This document shows, piece by piece, positions 1 through 6,900 of a DNA stretch of 16,243 nucleotides (its first letter is position 1; each line of letters begins with the position of its first letter). The notes below the pieces were generated by a model. It saw only the letters and a list, made by a program, of their open reading frames with translations. It was not told the DNA's origin and made no database searches. Origin of the DNA: Candidatus Saccharimonadota bacterium (lineage in GTDB: Bacteria; Patescibacteriota; Saccharimonadia; Saccharimonadales; EFPC-124); assembly GCA_016880595.1 (NCBI GenBank), contig JAEHDC010000019.1:1-16243 (forward strand), in the 5' to 3' direction. Both the position numbers and the translations under genes were made by a program.

Positions 1-114
1 GCATATTTAGAAGAAATTAAAAAGTTAAAAAATGCCGTCGTCGTTGATGGCGCGCCAGCACCAGACAAAGTTTGGCAACAAATTGAAGAAAAAATCAAAG
101 GAGCAAACCTGTGA
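1..114 (+). CDS. C-terminal end of a gene cut by the window edge, possibly thymidylate kinase
   Basis: Frame 1 is open from the first base to a TGA at 112-114 and gives the last 37 residues of a protein. The segment contains VVVDGAPAPDKVWQQIEEKI. This resembles the usual end of thymidylate kinases, where a hydrophobic strand ending in D-G/A is followed by a helix. Its TGA overlaps the GTG start of the ThyX-like gene (GTGA), so the two are almost certainly co-transcribed and translationally coupled. A dTMP kinase next to a dTMP synthase would make pathway sense. The fragment is too short to prove the family, and another nucleotide kinase is possible. Confidence 0.5.
   Translation, partial: AYLEEIKKLKNAVVVDGAPAPDKVWQQIEEKIKGANL
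97..103 (+). promoter_or_regulatory. Shine-Dalgarno for the ThyX-like gene
   Basis: AAAGGAG sits 7 bases before the GTG at 111 and inside the end of the upstream gene. It decides the GTG start that overlaps the upstream stop. Confidence 0.75.
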
Positions 115-1733
115 GCGAACCAGCCAAAAGCCAACTTTTTACAGAAACCAAGACCGGCGAAATCCAAATCACACCAGTGGGTTTGGCTTATCTTTCTGGA
201 GCTGTAACCAACACTACCGGCAACGTCTATAGTTTTTCTGGTAAATTTACTCCAACAATTATCTCTGCGGCCATGGCGCGCCTCAGCCGTTTTGGTGGCG
301 ACATGCGCGAGCTTATCCTAAAAGAATTTGCCAACAAAGAAGGCCAGGACGAGGCTCTGTTGCGGCGCGTTTTAACGCAGTTTGGTGACGATTCCGTGCA
401 ACAGCTCAGCTCTGTGCCGGTAGTTGTTGAGAATGCCTCCAACCTCTTGACTAAGCAGCTGGAATGGGGTCGGCTCGCTGCCTACCTCGAGCAATCAACG
501 CGCTACATCTATTATGATGTAAAACGCGATGGTAAATATCGTTACTTCACGCCAGAAAAGTTGCCAAAAAAGCTGGCTGCGGATTACAAAAAAGCTATGG
601 ATAATATCTTTGACAACTACTCAAGCATCGTCCATAAAATAACAGATTTTTACCACGCAACAGATGAAACTCCGCAAGCTGAGCGTGACGCTGCCTGGCG
701 AATTGCCATGCGCGGTAAAGCTTGCGACGCAGCTCGCGGACTCTTGCCAGTTGCTACTACGTCCACGGTTGGCATTATTGGCTCAGCGCAAGCCATTGAT
801 AATCTAATTATGAATTTGCTTGCTCAGGATTTGCCTGAGGCGCAAACTGTTGGTGGGCAAATTTTGCAGGAAGTCCGCAAACAGCACGCTATATTTTTTG
901 AACGAACAGACATGCCAGAACGTGGCATGACAACCATTGCACACAAGCAACAGACTCGCAAAACAATTGTCAGCTTAGCTAAAAAACATCTTACAGATAT
1001 GCCAGTAAACAAGAGCATTAAGCCGGTCAAACTGCTAGAATATACACCAAAAAATGAGTTGGAGCTTTTGGCGCACATGCTTTATCCGCATGCAAATATG
1101 GGGTTTTCTGACCTAGAAAAGCAAATTAAAAAATGGTCTGACCAAGAAAAAACCGCAGCCTTTGGATTGTACTTTGGTCAGCGCGGTAACCGTCGTCACA
1201 AGCCAGGACGTGCGCTGGAAGTTGCGCATTACACCTTTGAATTAGTCTGTGACTACGGAATTTTCCGCGATTTGCAGCGCCACCGAATGGTCGACGCCCT
1301 GGAATGGCAGCAGCTTACGCCAGAGCTTGGCTACGAAATGCCAGAGGCCGTTGAGGCTGCTGGCTTGGCCGAACTTTACCAGCAGACTCTGCAAATTTCC
1401 TACAATCTTTATCAAAAAATGCGTAAAGCTGGCCGCTTGGCAGAATCGCAATATGCCACCTTGTTTTGTCACAAAATGCGCTGGAAAGTGACTATTAACG
1501 CTCGCGCGGCATTTCATTTTATTGAATTACGGACGCAACCGGCCGGCCACATTGGCTACCGCAAACTTACAAAGTTGATTCATGATGAAATTGCCAAAGT
1601 ACATCCGCATCTGGCAGCGGCAATGGTCTTTGTTAACCGTAATGATAATGACCCTTCTGCCAGCCGCCTTGAGCAGAATCGCCGTGCTCAAAAGAAGCTT
1701 CAAATGCTTGGTTTAGGTGATCTTATTGAATAG
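111..1733 (+). CDS. thyX: Long two-part FAD-dependent thymidylate synthase-like protein (ThyX)
   Basis: This 540-residue protein is about twice the usual 220-250 residues of ThyX, the flavin-dependent enzyme that methylates dUMP to dTMP with methylene-tetrahydrofolate. Two ThyX-like halves are visible. The N half has QLEWGRLAAYLEQSTRYI (about 116-133), matching the dUMP-binding region around the S-x-RY element, and ARGLLPVATT (208-217). Its RHR is replaced by WGR. The C half keeps RHR (390-392) followed by QQLTPELGYEMP, so it lacks the S-x-RY part, and it has NARAAFHFIELRT (463-475), like the conserved ThyX helix. The halves therefore seem to keep complementary parts of the signature. A GTG start is chosen because of the Shine-Dalgarno and the overlap with the upstream stop. 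Family membership is confident. Catalytic activity is an inference. Confidence 0.85.
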   Translation: MSEPAKSQLFTETKTGEIQITPVGLAYLSGAVTNTTGNVYSFSGKFTPTIISAAMARLSRFGGDMRELILKEFANKEGQDEALLRRVLTQFGDDSVQQLSSVPVVVENASNLLTKQLEWGRLAAYLEQSTRYIYYDVKRDGKYRYFTPEKLPKKLAADYKKAMDNIFDNYSSIVHKITDFYHATDETPQAERDAAWRIAMRGKACDAARGLLPVATTSTVGIIGSAQAIDNLIMNLLAQDLPEAQTVGGQILQEVRKQHAIFFERTDMPERGMTTIAHKQQTRKTIVSLAKKHLTDMPVNKSIKPVKLLEYTPKNELELLAHMLYPHANMGFSDLEKQIKKWSDQEKTAAFGLYFGQRGNRRHKPGRALEVAHYTFELVCDYGIFRDLQRHRMVDALEWQQLTPELGYEMPEAVEAAGLAELYQQTLQISYNLYQKMRKAGRLAESQYATLFCHKMRWKVTINARAAFHFIELRTQPAGHIGYRKLTKLIHDEIAKVHPHLAAAMVFVNRNDNDPSASRLEQNRRAQKKLQMLGLGDLIE

Positions 1734-1754
1734 CCGAGCTAAAATTTGCTAACA

Positions 1755-1783
1755 AAAATACCGGCTCAAATTGCCGGTATTTT
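1755..1783. terminator. Bidirectional Rho-independent terminator between thyX and rplA
   Basis: A perfect 11-bp inverted repeat, AAAATACCGGC / GCCGGTATTTT, encloses a 7-base loop. The A-run on one arm and T-run on the other let it work on both strands. It lies between two convergent genes, so it should end both the thyX unit and the secE-nusG-rplKA operon. Confidence 0.9.
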
Positions 1784-1800
1784 GCTATCCGTTTAAAAGA

Positions 1801-2751
1801 TTAGAGCTGACTGCCGTCAACCTTAATTCCTGGCCCCATGCTGGAGCTTACGGAGATGTTTTTGGTCAAAGCACCTTTGACGCTGGCTGGTTTGCTGGCG
1901 TTAAGTGTGTTTAGAAATGCTTTAGCGTTTTCGTAGAGCTTGTCGGCGCTGAAGCTTTTTTTGCCGATACCAACGTGGACAATACTTTGCTTATCTACGC
2001 GATATTCAATTTTACCGGCTTTGGCCTCTGTTATTGCTTTTACAGGATTGGCAGAAACTGTACCGCTTTTTGGATTTGGCATTAAGCCGCGTGGGCCAAG
2101 TACTCGGGCAAATTTGCCGAGCTTCGCCATAAGCTGAGGGGTACTAATTAACACATCAAAATCTAACTTTTGCTTGCCAAGTAAGTCAAGAATTTCTTCT
2201 TCCCCGGCAATATCCGTGCCAGCTTTTTTGCAGGCTGCAACTTGATCGGCACCAACAAAGGCGGCAACGCGTACGGTTTTGCCGTTGCCGTTTGGTAGGA
2301 CGACAGTTCCGCGAAGGTTTTGGTCGGCTTGACGTGGATCAACATTTAGGTTGACGTGAACTTCAATTGTGCCATCAAACTTGCCAACGCTAGTTTTGGC
2401 TGCAAGCTCAAGAGCTTCCTTAAGGTTATAGGCTTTGCCTTTTTCTAGCAGCTCAGAAGCCTTGCGATAGTTCTTGCCACGGCGTTCTAAACGGCTGCGT
2501 GTTGGGTTTTGCTTTTTAGCGGGACTGGCAGCTTTACCGTCCTTTGGAGAAGTGTCACCTTTGGCTTTGCGTTCTTCTTTTTCAGCCTTTTTCTCAGCTT
2601 CTTTTATGGATTTTTCGCTACGTTTACCAATTTTTGCCGTTGGCTTCTTAGCTTTTACATCCTCTTTTACTTCTACTTCTTTTGGCTTCTCGGTAGCTTC
2701 TTGTGCTACAATTTCTTTTTCTTCAACTTCGGTGGTTTTTTTGGTTGTCAT
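1801..2751 (-). CDS. rplA: 50S ribosomal protein L1 (uL1) with a charged N-terminal extension
   Basis: uL1 binds the L1 stalk of 23S rRNA near the E site and, in many bacteria, represses its own operon. From about residue 91 to 316 the protein is a full-length L1 core with the usual landmarks, including GPRGLMPNPKSGTV and VHVGIGKKSF. About 90 residues in front, rich in Lys and Glu (repeats such as EKPKEVEVKEDVKAKK), are not part of the normal L1 fold and are probably disordered. The ATG lies 2 bases after the rplK stop and has a GGAG Shine-Dalgarno inside the end of rplK, so it is translationally coupled. It is the last gene of the operon before the 1755-1783 terminator. A candidate site for its own feedback lies upstream of rplK. 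Confidence 0.95.
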   Translation of the reverse strand: MTTKKTTEVEEKEIVAQEATEKPKEVEVKEDVKAKKPTAKIGKRSEKSIKEAEKKAEKEERKAKGDTSPKDGKAASPAKKQNPTRSRLERRGKNYRKASELLEKGKAYNLKEALELAAKTSVGKFDGTIEVHVNLNVDPRQADQNLRGTVVLPNGNGKTVRVAAFVGADQVAACKKAGTDIAGEEEILDLLGKQKLDFDVLISTPQLMAKLGKFARVLGPRGLMPNPKSGTVSANPVKAITEAKAGKIEYRVDKQSIVHVGIGKKSFSADKLYENAKAFLNTLNASKPASVKGALTKNISVSSSMGPGIKVDGSQL

Positions 2752-2753
2752 AA

Positions 2754-3179
2754 TTATTTCTCCACCTCCACGCCCATACTGCGAGCAGTGCCGGCTACGG
2801 TTTTTACTGCTGCTTCTAGGTCGTTGGCATTAAGCACGTTCATTTTGATCTTAGCGATTTCTTCAAGCTGTGCTTGGGTAATCTTGCCGACCTTTTCGCT
2901 GTGCGGCTTGCCAGAACCTTTGTTAATCTTAATGGCGTCGCGAATCATTTCGTCAACGGGCTGACCAATTACCTCAAAAGTAAAGGTGCGATCCTCGTAA
3001 ACTCTAAGATGAACAATAACATCTTTGCCGGCCATTTCTTTGGTGCGGTCGTTAAATGCTTGCACAAACTCCATAAGATTCAGGCCGTGCTGGCCAAGAA
3101 TAGAACCGACAGGTGGCCCTGCTGTTGCGCGCCCAGCTGGTACGCGCATTTTTAGATTAGCTTTTATAGCTTTTGCCAT
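2754..3179 (-). CDS. rplK: 50S ribosomal protein L11 (uL11)
   Basis: This 141-residue protein has the normal L11 length. The N-terminal domain has the proline-rich PAGRATAGPPVGSILGQHGL segment, and the C-terminal domain ends with MNVLNANDLEAAVKTVAGTA and SMGV, as in other L11 proteins that bind the GTPase centre of 23S rRNA. The ATG follows an AAGGAG Shine-Dalgarno at 3184-3189. It sits between nusG and rplA in the classical secE-nusG-rplK-rplA order. An L1-type leader lies directly before the Shine-Dalgarno. rplJ and rplL do not follow; the operon ends at rplA. Confidence 0.97.
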   Translation of the reverse strand: MAKAIKANLKMRVPAGRATAGPPVGSILGQHGLNLMEFVQAFNDRTKEMAGKDVIVHLRVYEDRTFTFEVIGQPVDEMIRDAIKINKGSGKPHSEKVGKITQAQLEEIAKIKMNVLNANDLEAAVKTVAGTARSMGVEVEK

Positions 3180-3190
3180 AAAACTCCTTC

Positions 3191-3219
3191 GTGGTAAAGC
3201 GGCTTTTTAGGCCTCCCAC
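3191..3219 (-). promoter_or_regulatory. Candidate L1-binding leader (autoregulation of rplK-rplA)
   Basis: Read on the minus strand, GTGG (3219-3216) and CCAC (3194-3191) close a stem. Inside it are GA, a short GGC/GCC hairpin with an A-rich loop, and GCTTTA before CCAC. This is the layout of the known L1 site in 23S rRNA and in L11-L1 mRNA leaders: GTGG-GA, a helix, then an asymmetric loop and CCAC. It ends 1 base before the AAGGAG Shine-Dalgarno of rplK, so bound L1 would block initiation. The function is inferred from structure and position. Confidence 0.7.
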
Positions 3220-3264
3220 AATTAAACTTATTATTAATATTTTATCCTATTTTGCGTAAAAAAG

Positions 3265-3810
3265 CTAGACTTTTTTAACTTGCAGTGCGTCGAGTTCAAC
3301 AGACGTGTCGCGACCAAAGATGCTAACCAGCACTTTAAGCTTGCCTTTTTGATTGTCAATTTCGCTAACTGCGCAATCTAGGCCCTTAAACGGACCGTCA
3401 ACAATGCTAACAACTTCACCAATACTAAAGTTAATATTGTGTTTAGGCTCGTCCACGCCCATGCGTTTTTTGATCTTAGAAAGCTCGTCTTCACTAACGG
3501 GTGTTGGCGTTGTGCCGCTGCCTACAAAGCCTGTTACGCCAGGTGTGTTGCGAATGATGTACCAAGCATCTTCAGTCATCTTCATTTCAACAAGCACATA
3601 GCCTTGAAAAATTTTCTTCTCGACCGTTTTGCGCTTGCCGTTTTTAATTTCAATTTGCTTTTCCTTGGGAACCATGACGTCAAAAATTTTGTCTGCCATG
3701 TCCACCGAATCCACTCGTTGCCGGATGCTTTCTGCTACCTTTTCTTCGTAGCCGCTGTAGGTGTGAATTGCGTACCACTGGCGGGCTGAGTCGTATCGTT
3801 GTGCTGTCAT
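3265..3810 (-). CDS. nusG: Transcription termination/antitermination factor NusG
   Basis: NusG binds RNA polymerase, aids elongation and links it to Rho or the ribosome. The 181-residue protein has the normal layout. The NGN domain starts with QWYAIHTYSGYEEKVAESI and includes IFQGYVLVEM and NTPGVTGFVG. The C-terminal KOW motif begins FSIGEVVSIVDGPFKG. The ATG shares one base with the secE stop (TAATG on the minus strand), so translation is coupled. The gap of about 85 bases to rplK holds the L1-type leader and AT-rich sequence that might contain a second promoter. Confidence 0.97.
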   Translation of the reverse strand: MTAQRYDSARQWYAIHTYSGYEEKVAESIRQRVDSVDMADKIFDVMVPKEKQIEIKNGKRKTVEKKIFQGYVLVEMKMTEDAWYIIRNTPGVTGFVGSGTTPTPVSEDELSKIKKRMGVDEPKHNINFSIGEVVSIVDGPFKGLDCAVSEIDNQKGKLKVLVSIFGRDTSVELDALQVKKV

Positions 3811-4124
3811 TATAAAATTACCTGTTTAAATAGTTGCTCAAAGCCATAATCTATGGCGATAATAAAAAGAATTAACGCGGCCGTAAAAAGAATGACCGCA
3901 AGCGTTAAGCTCCAAGTGGCGCGTCGCGTTGGCCACTTTACTTGGCGCAGTTCTTTGTATGAACCAACAAAATAATCGCCGATTGCCCGGAGCCATTTTG
4001 GTGCTTTTACATCTTTTTTTAGATGCTTGCCTGGCGTAACTTCAACGCGCTTGTTTAATGCCGCCTTGATTTTACTTGGCTTTTTTTCCGACTCTTTAGC
4101 TTTGGTTTTGGACGCTTCGCCCAC
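3810..4124 (-). CDS. secE: Preprotein translocase subunit SecE
   Basis: SecE clamps SecY in the SecYEG channel. At 104 residues it is longer than single-TM SecE proteins (about 60-65) because of a Lys-rich N-terminal stretch of about 45 residues. The core is typical: an amphipathic helix GSYKELRQVKWPTRRATW followed by one membrane segment (LTLAVILFTAALILFIIAI). The WPTRRAT signature confirms the family. The start is GTG at 4124, supported by GGAG five bases upstream; an ATG two bases earlier is in another frame. It is the first gene of secE-nusG-rplK-rplA. The tRNA-Trp often found next to secE is not here. Confidence 0.93.
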   Translation of the reverse strand: MGEASKTKAKESEKKPSKIKAALNKRVEVTPGKHLKKDVKAPKWLRAIGDYFVGSYKELRQVKWPTRRATWSLTLAVILFTAALILFIIAIDYGFEQLFKQVIL

Positions 4125-4140
4125 ATTTTCTCCTTTATTT

Positions 4141-4166
4141 AAAAACCTATCATAAAAATGATAGGT
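4141..4166 (-). terminator. Hairpin with T-run after the histidine kinase; also a palindrome on the secE -10 box
   Basis: ACCTATCAT and ATGATAGGT form a perfect 9-bp inverted repeat around a 4-base loop (4145-4166). On the minus strand five T follow. It is 42 bases beyond the histidine kinase stop, so it can act as that gene's terminator, though only three of nine pairs are G-C. It also covers the candidate -10 box of secE, so it may instead be a repressor operator. Confidence 0.55.
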
Positions 4167-4179
4167 GTTCTTATGTCAA
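4149..4179 (-). promoter_or_regulatory. Probable promoter of the secE-nusG-rplKA operon
   Basis: On the minus strand a perfect -35 TTGACA (4179-4174) is followed after 19 bases by TATGAT (4154-4149), one mismatch from the -10 consensus. Transcription would start near 4142 and leave a short leader with AAAGGAG before the GTG at 4124. The spacing is 2 bases longer than ideal. Confidence 0.55.
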
Positions 4180-4208
4180 TATACAGGATCTTGCCGGCGA
4201 CGTCAAGC

Positions 4209-5906
4209 TTAGTGTGTCATAACAAAGCCTGTTGGCAGGCTTGGTCTTTCTGGTAATTGCGAGCCTTCAATAATTAGGTTTTTTGGTATCGTTATTGTAA
4301 ATGTTGAGCCGTGGTTGAGCCTGGAGACGAAAGTCAAAGATACTTTAAGTTTGTCGGCTAGCTTTTTGCAAACATAAAGCCCAAGGCCAGTGCCGCTGGT
4401 TTCGCGCGTGCGGTAGTCTTCTGAGCGATAGAATTTCTCGAACATGTGTTTTTGATCTGCTGAGCTCATCCCAATTCCGGTGTCCCTAAAAGCAATTTGC
4501 AAATTGCTTTTTTGTTGTGAAATTATCACCGTTATGCCGCCCTCGCGAGTATATTTTATGGCGTTAGTCATAAGATTTTGCATTATTTCCTCAAGGTAGA
4601 GCTTGCTGGTTTGCAACTGTGGCAACTTAGCATTTATTTCAAGGTCGAGGCTCAAACCCTTCTCGGCAGCTCGTGGTTGATACTCTTTGTAAATATCCTG
4701 TATTACGGAGTTGAGGTCAATAATTTCGGCGTCGCTGCCAATTCCTCGCTCGGCGCGCGAAAGCGCACTAAGGTCGTTAATAAGTTTGGCGAGATACAGA
4801 ATTTGTTCGTGCGCGTCCTTGGCAGCGGTTTGAACCATGGTTTTTGCTGCGCCCTTGTCTTGTAGAATCATTAAATTGGAAATTGTGCCCTCGGCAATAG
4901 CTACGGGTGTGCGTAGCTCGTGACTAACAACAGATATGAACTCATCACGCTCCTCCTCTAGCGATTTTTCTTTTGTAATGTCGCGCAAGAGGAAAATGTA
5001 CCCTCGCTCGCCTTCGGTATGGTAGCTGGGTTGCACTGGTGCAACATTGATATAAAGGTTCATAGTCTCGCCGTTTTCTAGGTTGCGAACGAGATCGGTG
5101 CGGCTAAACATCCGTTTGCGCTTTTCTGCTTCGCTCAGAATTTTAACGCGCTTGCCAGCAACGTTTTTTAAGATGAGCGCATCATCAATTGTTGTGCCCT
5201 GAAGATTTTTATTTGTATCAAGCAGGCTTAACGTTGCGGCATTGTAAACTGTAATCTCGCCGTTCTGGTTGGTGGTGACAACGGCGTCACCCATGCTGTT
5301 TATAAGAGTTAGCAGACGCTCGCGCTGGAACGCAGCGCGATCTCTGGTTTTGGCCAAATCAAGCCGCTCGGCATCGTTTGTCTCACGCAAAAGAGCCATG
5401 GCTAGGCTTGCCGCAGTAATAAAGACTAGTGAGATCATCATGTTTAATTGATCTTGCGAAGAGAGCCCAGGGTGCATTAAATACGCAATAAAACAGGTTG
5501 CTGCAAGTGATAAATCGCTCAAAAGCGTGGCTATGAAGCCAAAATAAATATCCACGGAAACAGCCATAATTATCCAGGCAAAAAGGAACGGGCTGTAAAC
5601 GCCGCAAACAAAAAGTGCAAATAAAATGCCTAAAATATGAAAAGCAATTGACAATATGATATAGGATGCCAGCGACGGGTTTGTGCGCGTAACAATATAG
5701 CGTATTTCTGTGAGAGAGCATATTAAATAGCCAAGCGAAATTGCATAAAAAATCGTATCGCCGGCGTAATAACTATTATCTAGCGCGCCATACTTTACTA
5801 AAAAGCCAAAGCCAATTAAAAGGAATGGAACACCAGCAGCGGCCATACTAACAATGGTCAGCAGCCGCTGATAATAACTGTTGGATATTTCTGACGGACG
5901 AGTCAT
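4209..5906 (-). CDS. Membrane-bound sensor histidine kinase with a PAS domain
   Basis: This is a sensor kinase of about 565 residues in the cell membrane. The N-terminal part has about six hydrophobic segments in roughly 170 residues and no recognisable extracellular domain. A PAS-like domain follows (starting near LLTLINSMGDAVVTTNQNGEI). Then come the HisKA domain with the phospho-acceptor in FISVVSHELRTP and a HATPase domain with NLMTNAIKYTREGG, FRDTGIGM and SGTGLGLYVCKKLAD. All key motifs are intact. The frame is open 30 codons further upstream (to 5996), but that would overlap the 63-residue gene. The ATG at 5906 is preferred because AATAAT preceded by TGC lies 7 bases before it, suggesting a leaderless mRNA. 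No response regulator is adjacent, so the partner is unknown. Confidence 0.92.
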   Translation of the reverse strand: MTRPSEISNSYYQRLLTIVSMAAAGVPFLLIGFGFLVKYGALDNSYYAGDTIFYAISLGYLICSLTEIRYIVTRTNPSLASYIILSIAFHILGILFALFVCGVYSPFLFAWIIMAVSVDIYFGFIATLLSDLSLAATCFIAYLMHPGLSSQDQLNMMISLVFITAASLAMALLRETNDAERLDLAKTRDRAAFQRERLLTLINSMGDAVVTTNQNGEITVYNAATLSLLDTNKNLQGTTIDDALILKNVAGKRVKILSEAEKRKRMFSRTDLVRNLENGETMNLYINVAPVQPSYHTEGERGYIFLLRDITKEKSLEEERDEFISVVSHELRTPVAIAEGTISNLMILQDKGAAKTMVQTAAKDAHEQILYLAKLINDLSALSRAERGIGSDAEIIDLNSVIQDIYKEYQPRAAEKGLSLDLEINAKLPQLQTSKLYLEEIMQNLMTNAIKYTREGGITVIISQQKSNLQIAFRDTGIGMSSADQKHMFEKFYRSEDYRTRETSGTGLGLYVCKKLADKLKVSLTFVSRLNHGSTFTITIPKNLIIEGSQLPERPSLPTGFVMTH

Positions 5907-5913
5907 TGTATTT

Positions 5914-5922
5914 ATTATTGCA
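5914..5922 (-). promoter_or_regulatory. Extended -10 promoter for a leaderless histidine kinase mRNA
   Basis: Minus strand TGC-AATAAT lies 7 bases upstream of the ATG at 5906, and no Shine-Dalgarno is present. A start site at or next to the A of ATG is predicted. It supports the shorter reading of the kinase gene. Confidence 0.5.
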
Positions 5923-5958
5923 CAACTTAAGCGGTTTTGATATATGAAAAAAGACGCT

Positions 5959-6150
5959 TTATTTATTTGCGTTTTTAATACCCAGGTAAGCCGCAAAAAT
6001 CCATTGCACGTTTACTAAAATTACGAGAATAAGCCCGATGAACGGCACAGGCGTATAAGCAAAAAATATAAATGCTAAAAACGCTTCAATCAGTGCTATC
6101 GCAAGTAGCGCTAGCCATTGTTTACCTGTTGTCATCGTTGGGAGTTTCAT
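5959..6150 (-). CDS. Small two-helix membrane protein of unknown function
   Basis: This 63-residue protein has two hydrophobic segments: one at about 12-32 (WLALLAIALIEAFLAFIFFA), and one at about 37-57 (IGLILVILVNVQWIFAAYL). A short charged tail, KNANK, follows. The start ATG has AAAGG about 8 bases upstream. No family is recognised. It lies between the YgjP-like peptidase and the histidine kinase on the same strand, 52 bases before the preferred kinase start, so it could share a message with either. A link to kinase signalling is possible but not shown by the sequence. Confidence 0.65.
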   Translation of the reverse strand: MKLPTMTTGKQWLALLAIALIEAFLAFIFFAYTPVPFIGLILVILVNVQWIFAAYLGIKNANK

Positions 6151-6206
6151 AGATTAAACCTTTCGTTACTTACGCCTTCTGTTTGGTAGTCAGATCAAAA
6201 AGCTCA

Positions 6207-6899
6207 CTACGCCCGCGGCTGGTGCTGCTTTAAAATTGTTCTATACAGCCGATGGCTTGGGACAATAGTTTCTACTAGCGCCCAAAAATCTTTGGAATGA
6301 TTCATGTGGCGTGTGTGGCAAAGTTCGTGCACAATAACGTAGTCAATGACCTCTGTTGGTAGCTGCATTAACCAAATGTTTAAGCTGATGGTTTTATTGG
6401 TCGAGCAACTTCCCCAGCGACTAGTAGCGCTACTAAAACGCAGCGTTTTATAGGAAAATCCATTTTCGATCGCAAGTTTTTCTATCCGCGGCGGCAAAAA
6501 AGTTTTGGCTTGCCAGCGCATTGACTTTTGCACAGAAGCTTTTATAAAGTTCTGTAGCTCCTGCTCGTTGGCCTGTTGCGGTGCGATGATCTTTAATTCC
6601 TGGCTGCAAATTCTGGAAGAAAAGTTGCTGCCATCCACAATTACCAGGCGATGGCTCTTGCCAATTAAGTCGCCATTTTTGTAGCTATTCTGACTTGAGT
6701 TAACTTTGGTGAGTGCCGAGCGGATTGCTTTACGAGATTGCGCCACTACTGCTTTTGCCAAAAAAAGCGGTGTGCCTGGGGGCATAGTAACACAAAGCCG
6801 GCCGTCTGCCATGATTTTTAGCTTGACGCCACGACACAACCCCGAGCGACGGATTGCAATTTCGTCAAACTCCGCATCTGTAATGCTGCTTTTTGCCAT
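6207..6899 (-). CDS. YgjP-like (DUF45/M48-type) zinc metallopeptidase
   Basis: The 230-residue protein belongs to the SprT/YgjP-like group of small cytoplasmic metallopeptidases. The C-terminal part carries the zinc site HELCHTRHMNHSKDFW (191-206), with HExxH at 191-195 and further histidines at 198 and 201. It is preceded by RWGSCSTNKTISLNIWL, also typical of YgjP. The N-terminal third has the strand-rich region seen in the family (KLKIMADGRLCVTMPPGTP). The length is normal. The physiological substrate of this family is not well known. It starts one base after the stop of the upstream P-loop kinase, so the two form an operon. Confidence 0.88.
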   Translation of the reverse strand: MAKSSITDAEFDEIAIRRSGLCRGVKLKIMADGRLCVTMPPGTPLFLAKAVVAQSRKAIRSALTKVNSSQNSYKNGDLIGKSHRLVIVDGSNFSSRICSQELKIIAPQQANEQELQNFIKASVQKSMRWQAKTFLPPRIEKLAIENGFSYKTLRFSSATSRWGSCSTNKTISLNIWLMQLPTEVIDYVIVHELCHTRHMNHSKDFWALVETIVPSHRLYRTILKQHQPRA

Positions 6900-6900
6900 G

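Noticed and set aside
1242..1517. Frames on both strands inside thyX
   Set aside because: They lie under the conserved RHR and NAR regions of the ThyX-like protein and show no family features.
2474..2964. Two long plus-strand frames opposite rplA and rplK
   Set aside because: They are shadows of the Lys/Glu-rich coding region, giving Phe/Ser/Leu-rich translations without any ribosome binding site.
5383..5721. 112-codon minus-strand frame inside the histidine kinase
   Set aside because: It overlaps the well-supported kinase membrane domain in another frame and has no recognisable features.
4209..5996. Long reading of the histidine kinase starting at 5996
   Set aside because: It would overlap the 63-residue gene by 38 bases and adds 30 residues with no function; the ATG at 5906 has a promoter at leaderless distance.
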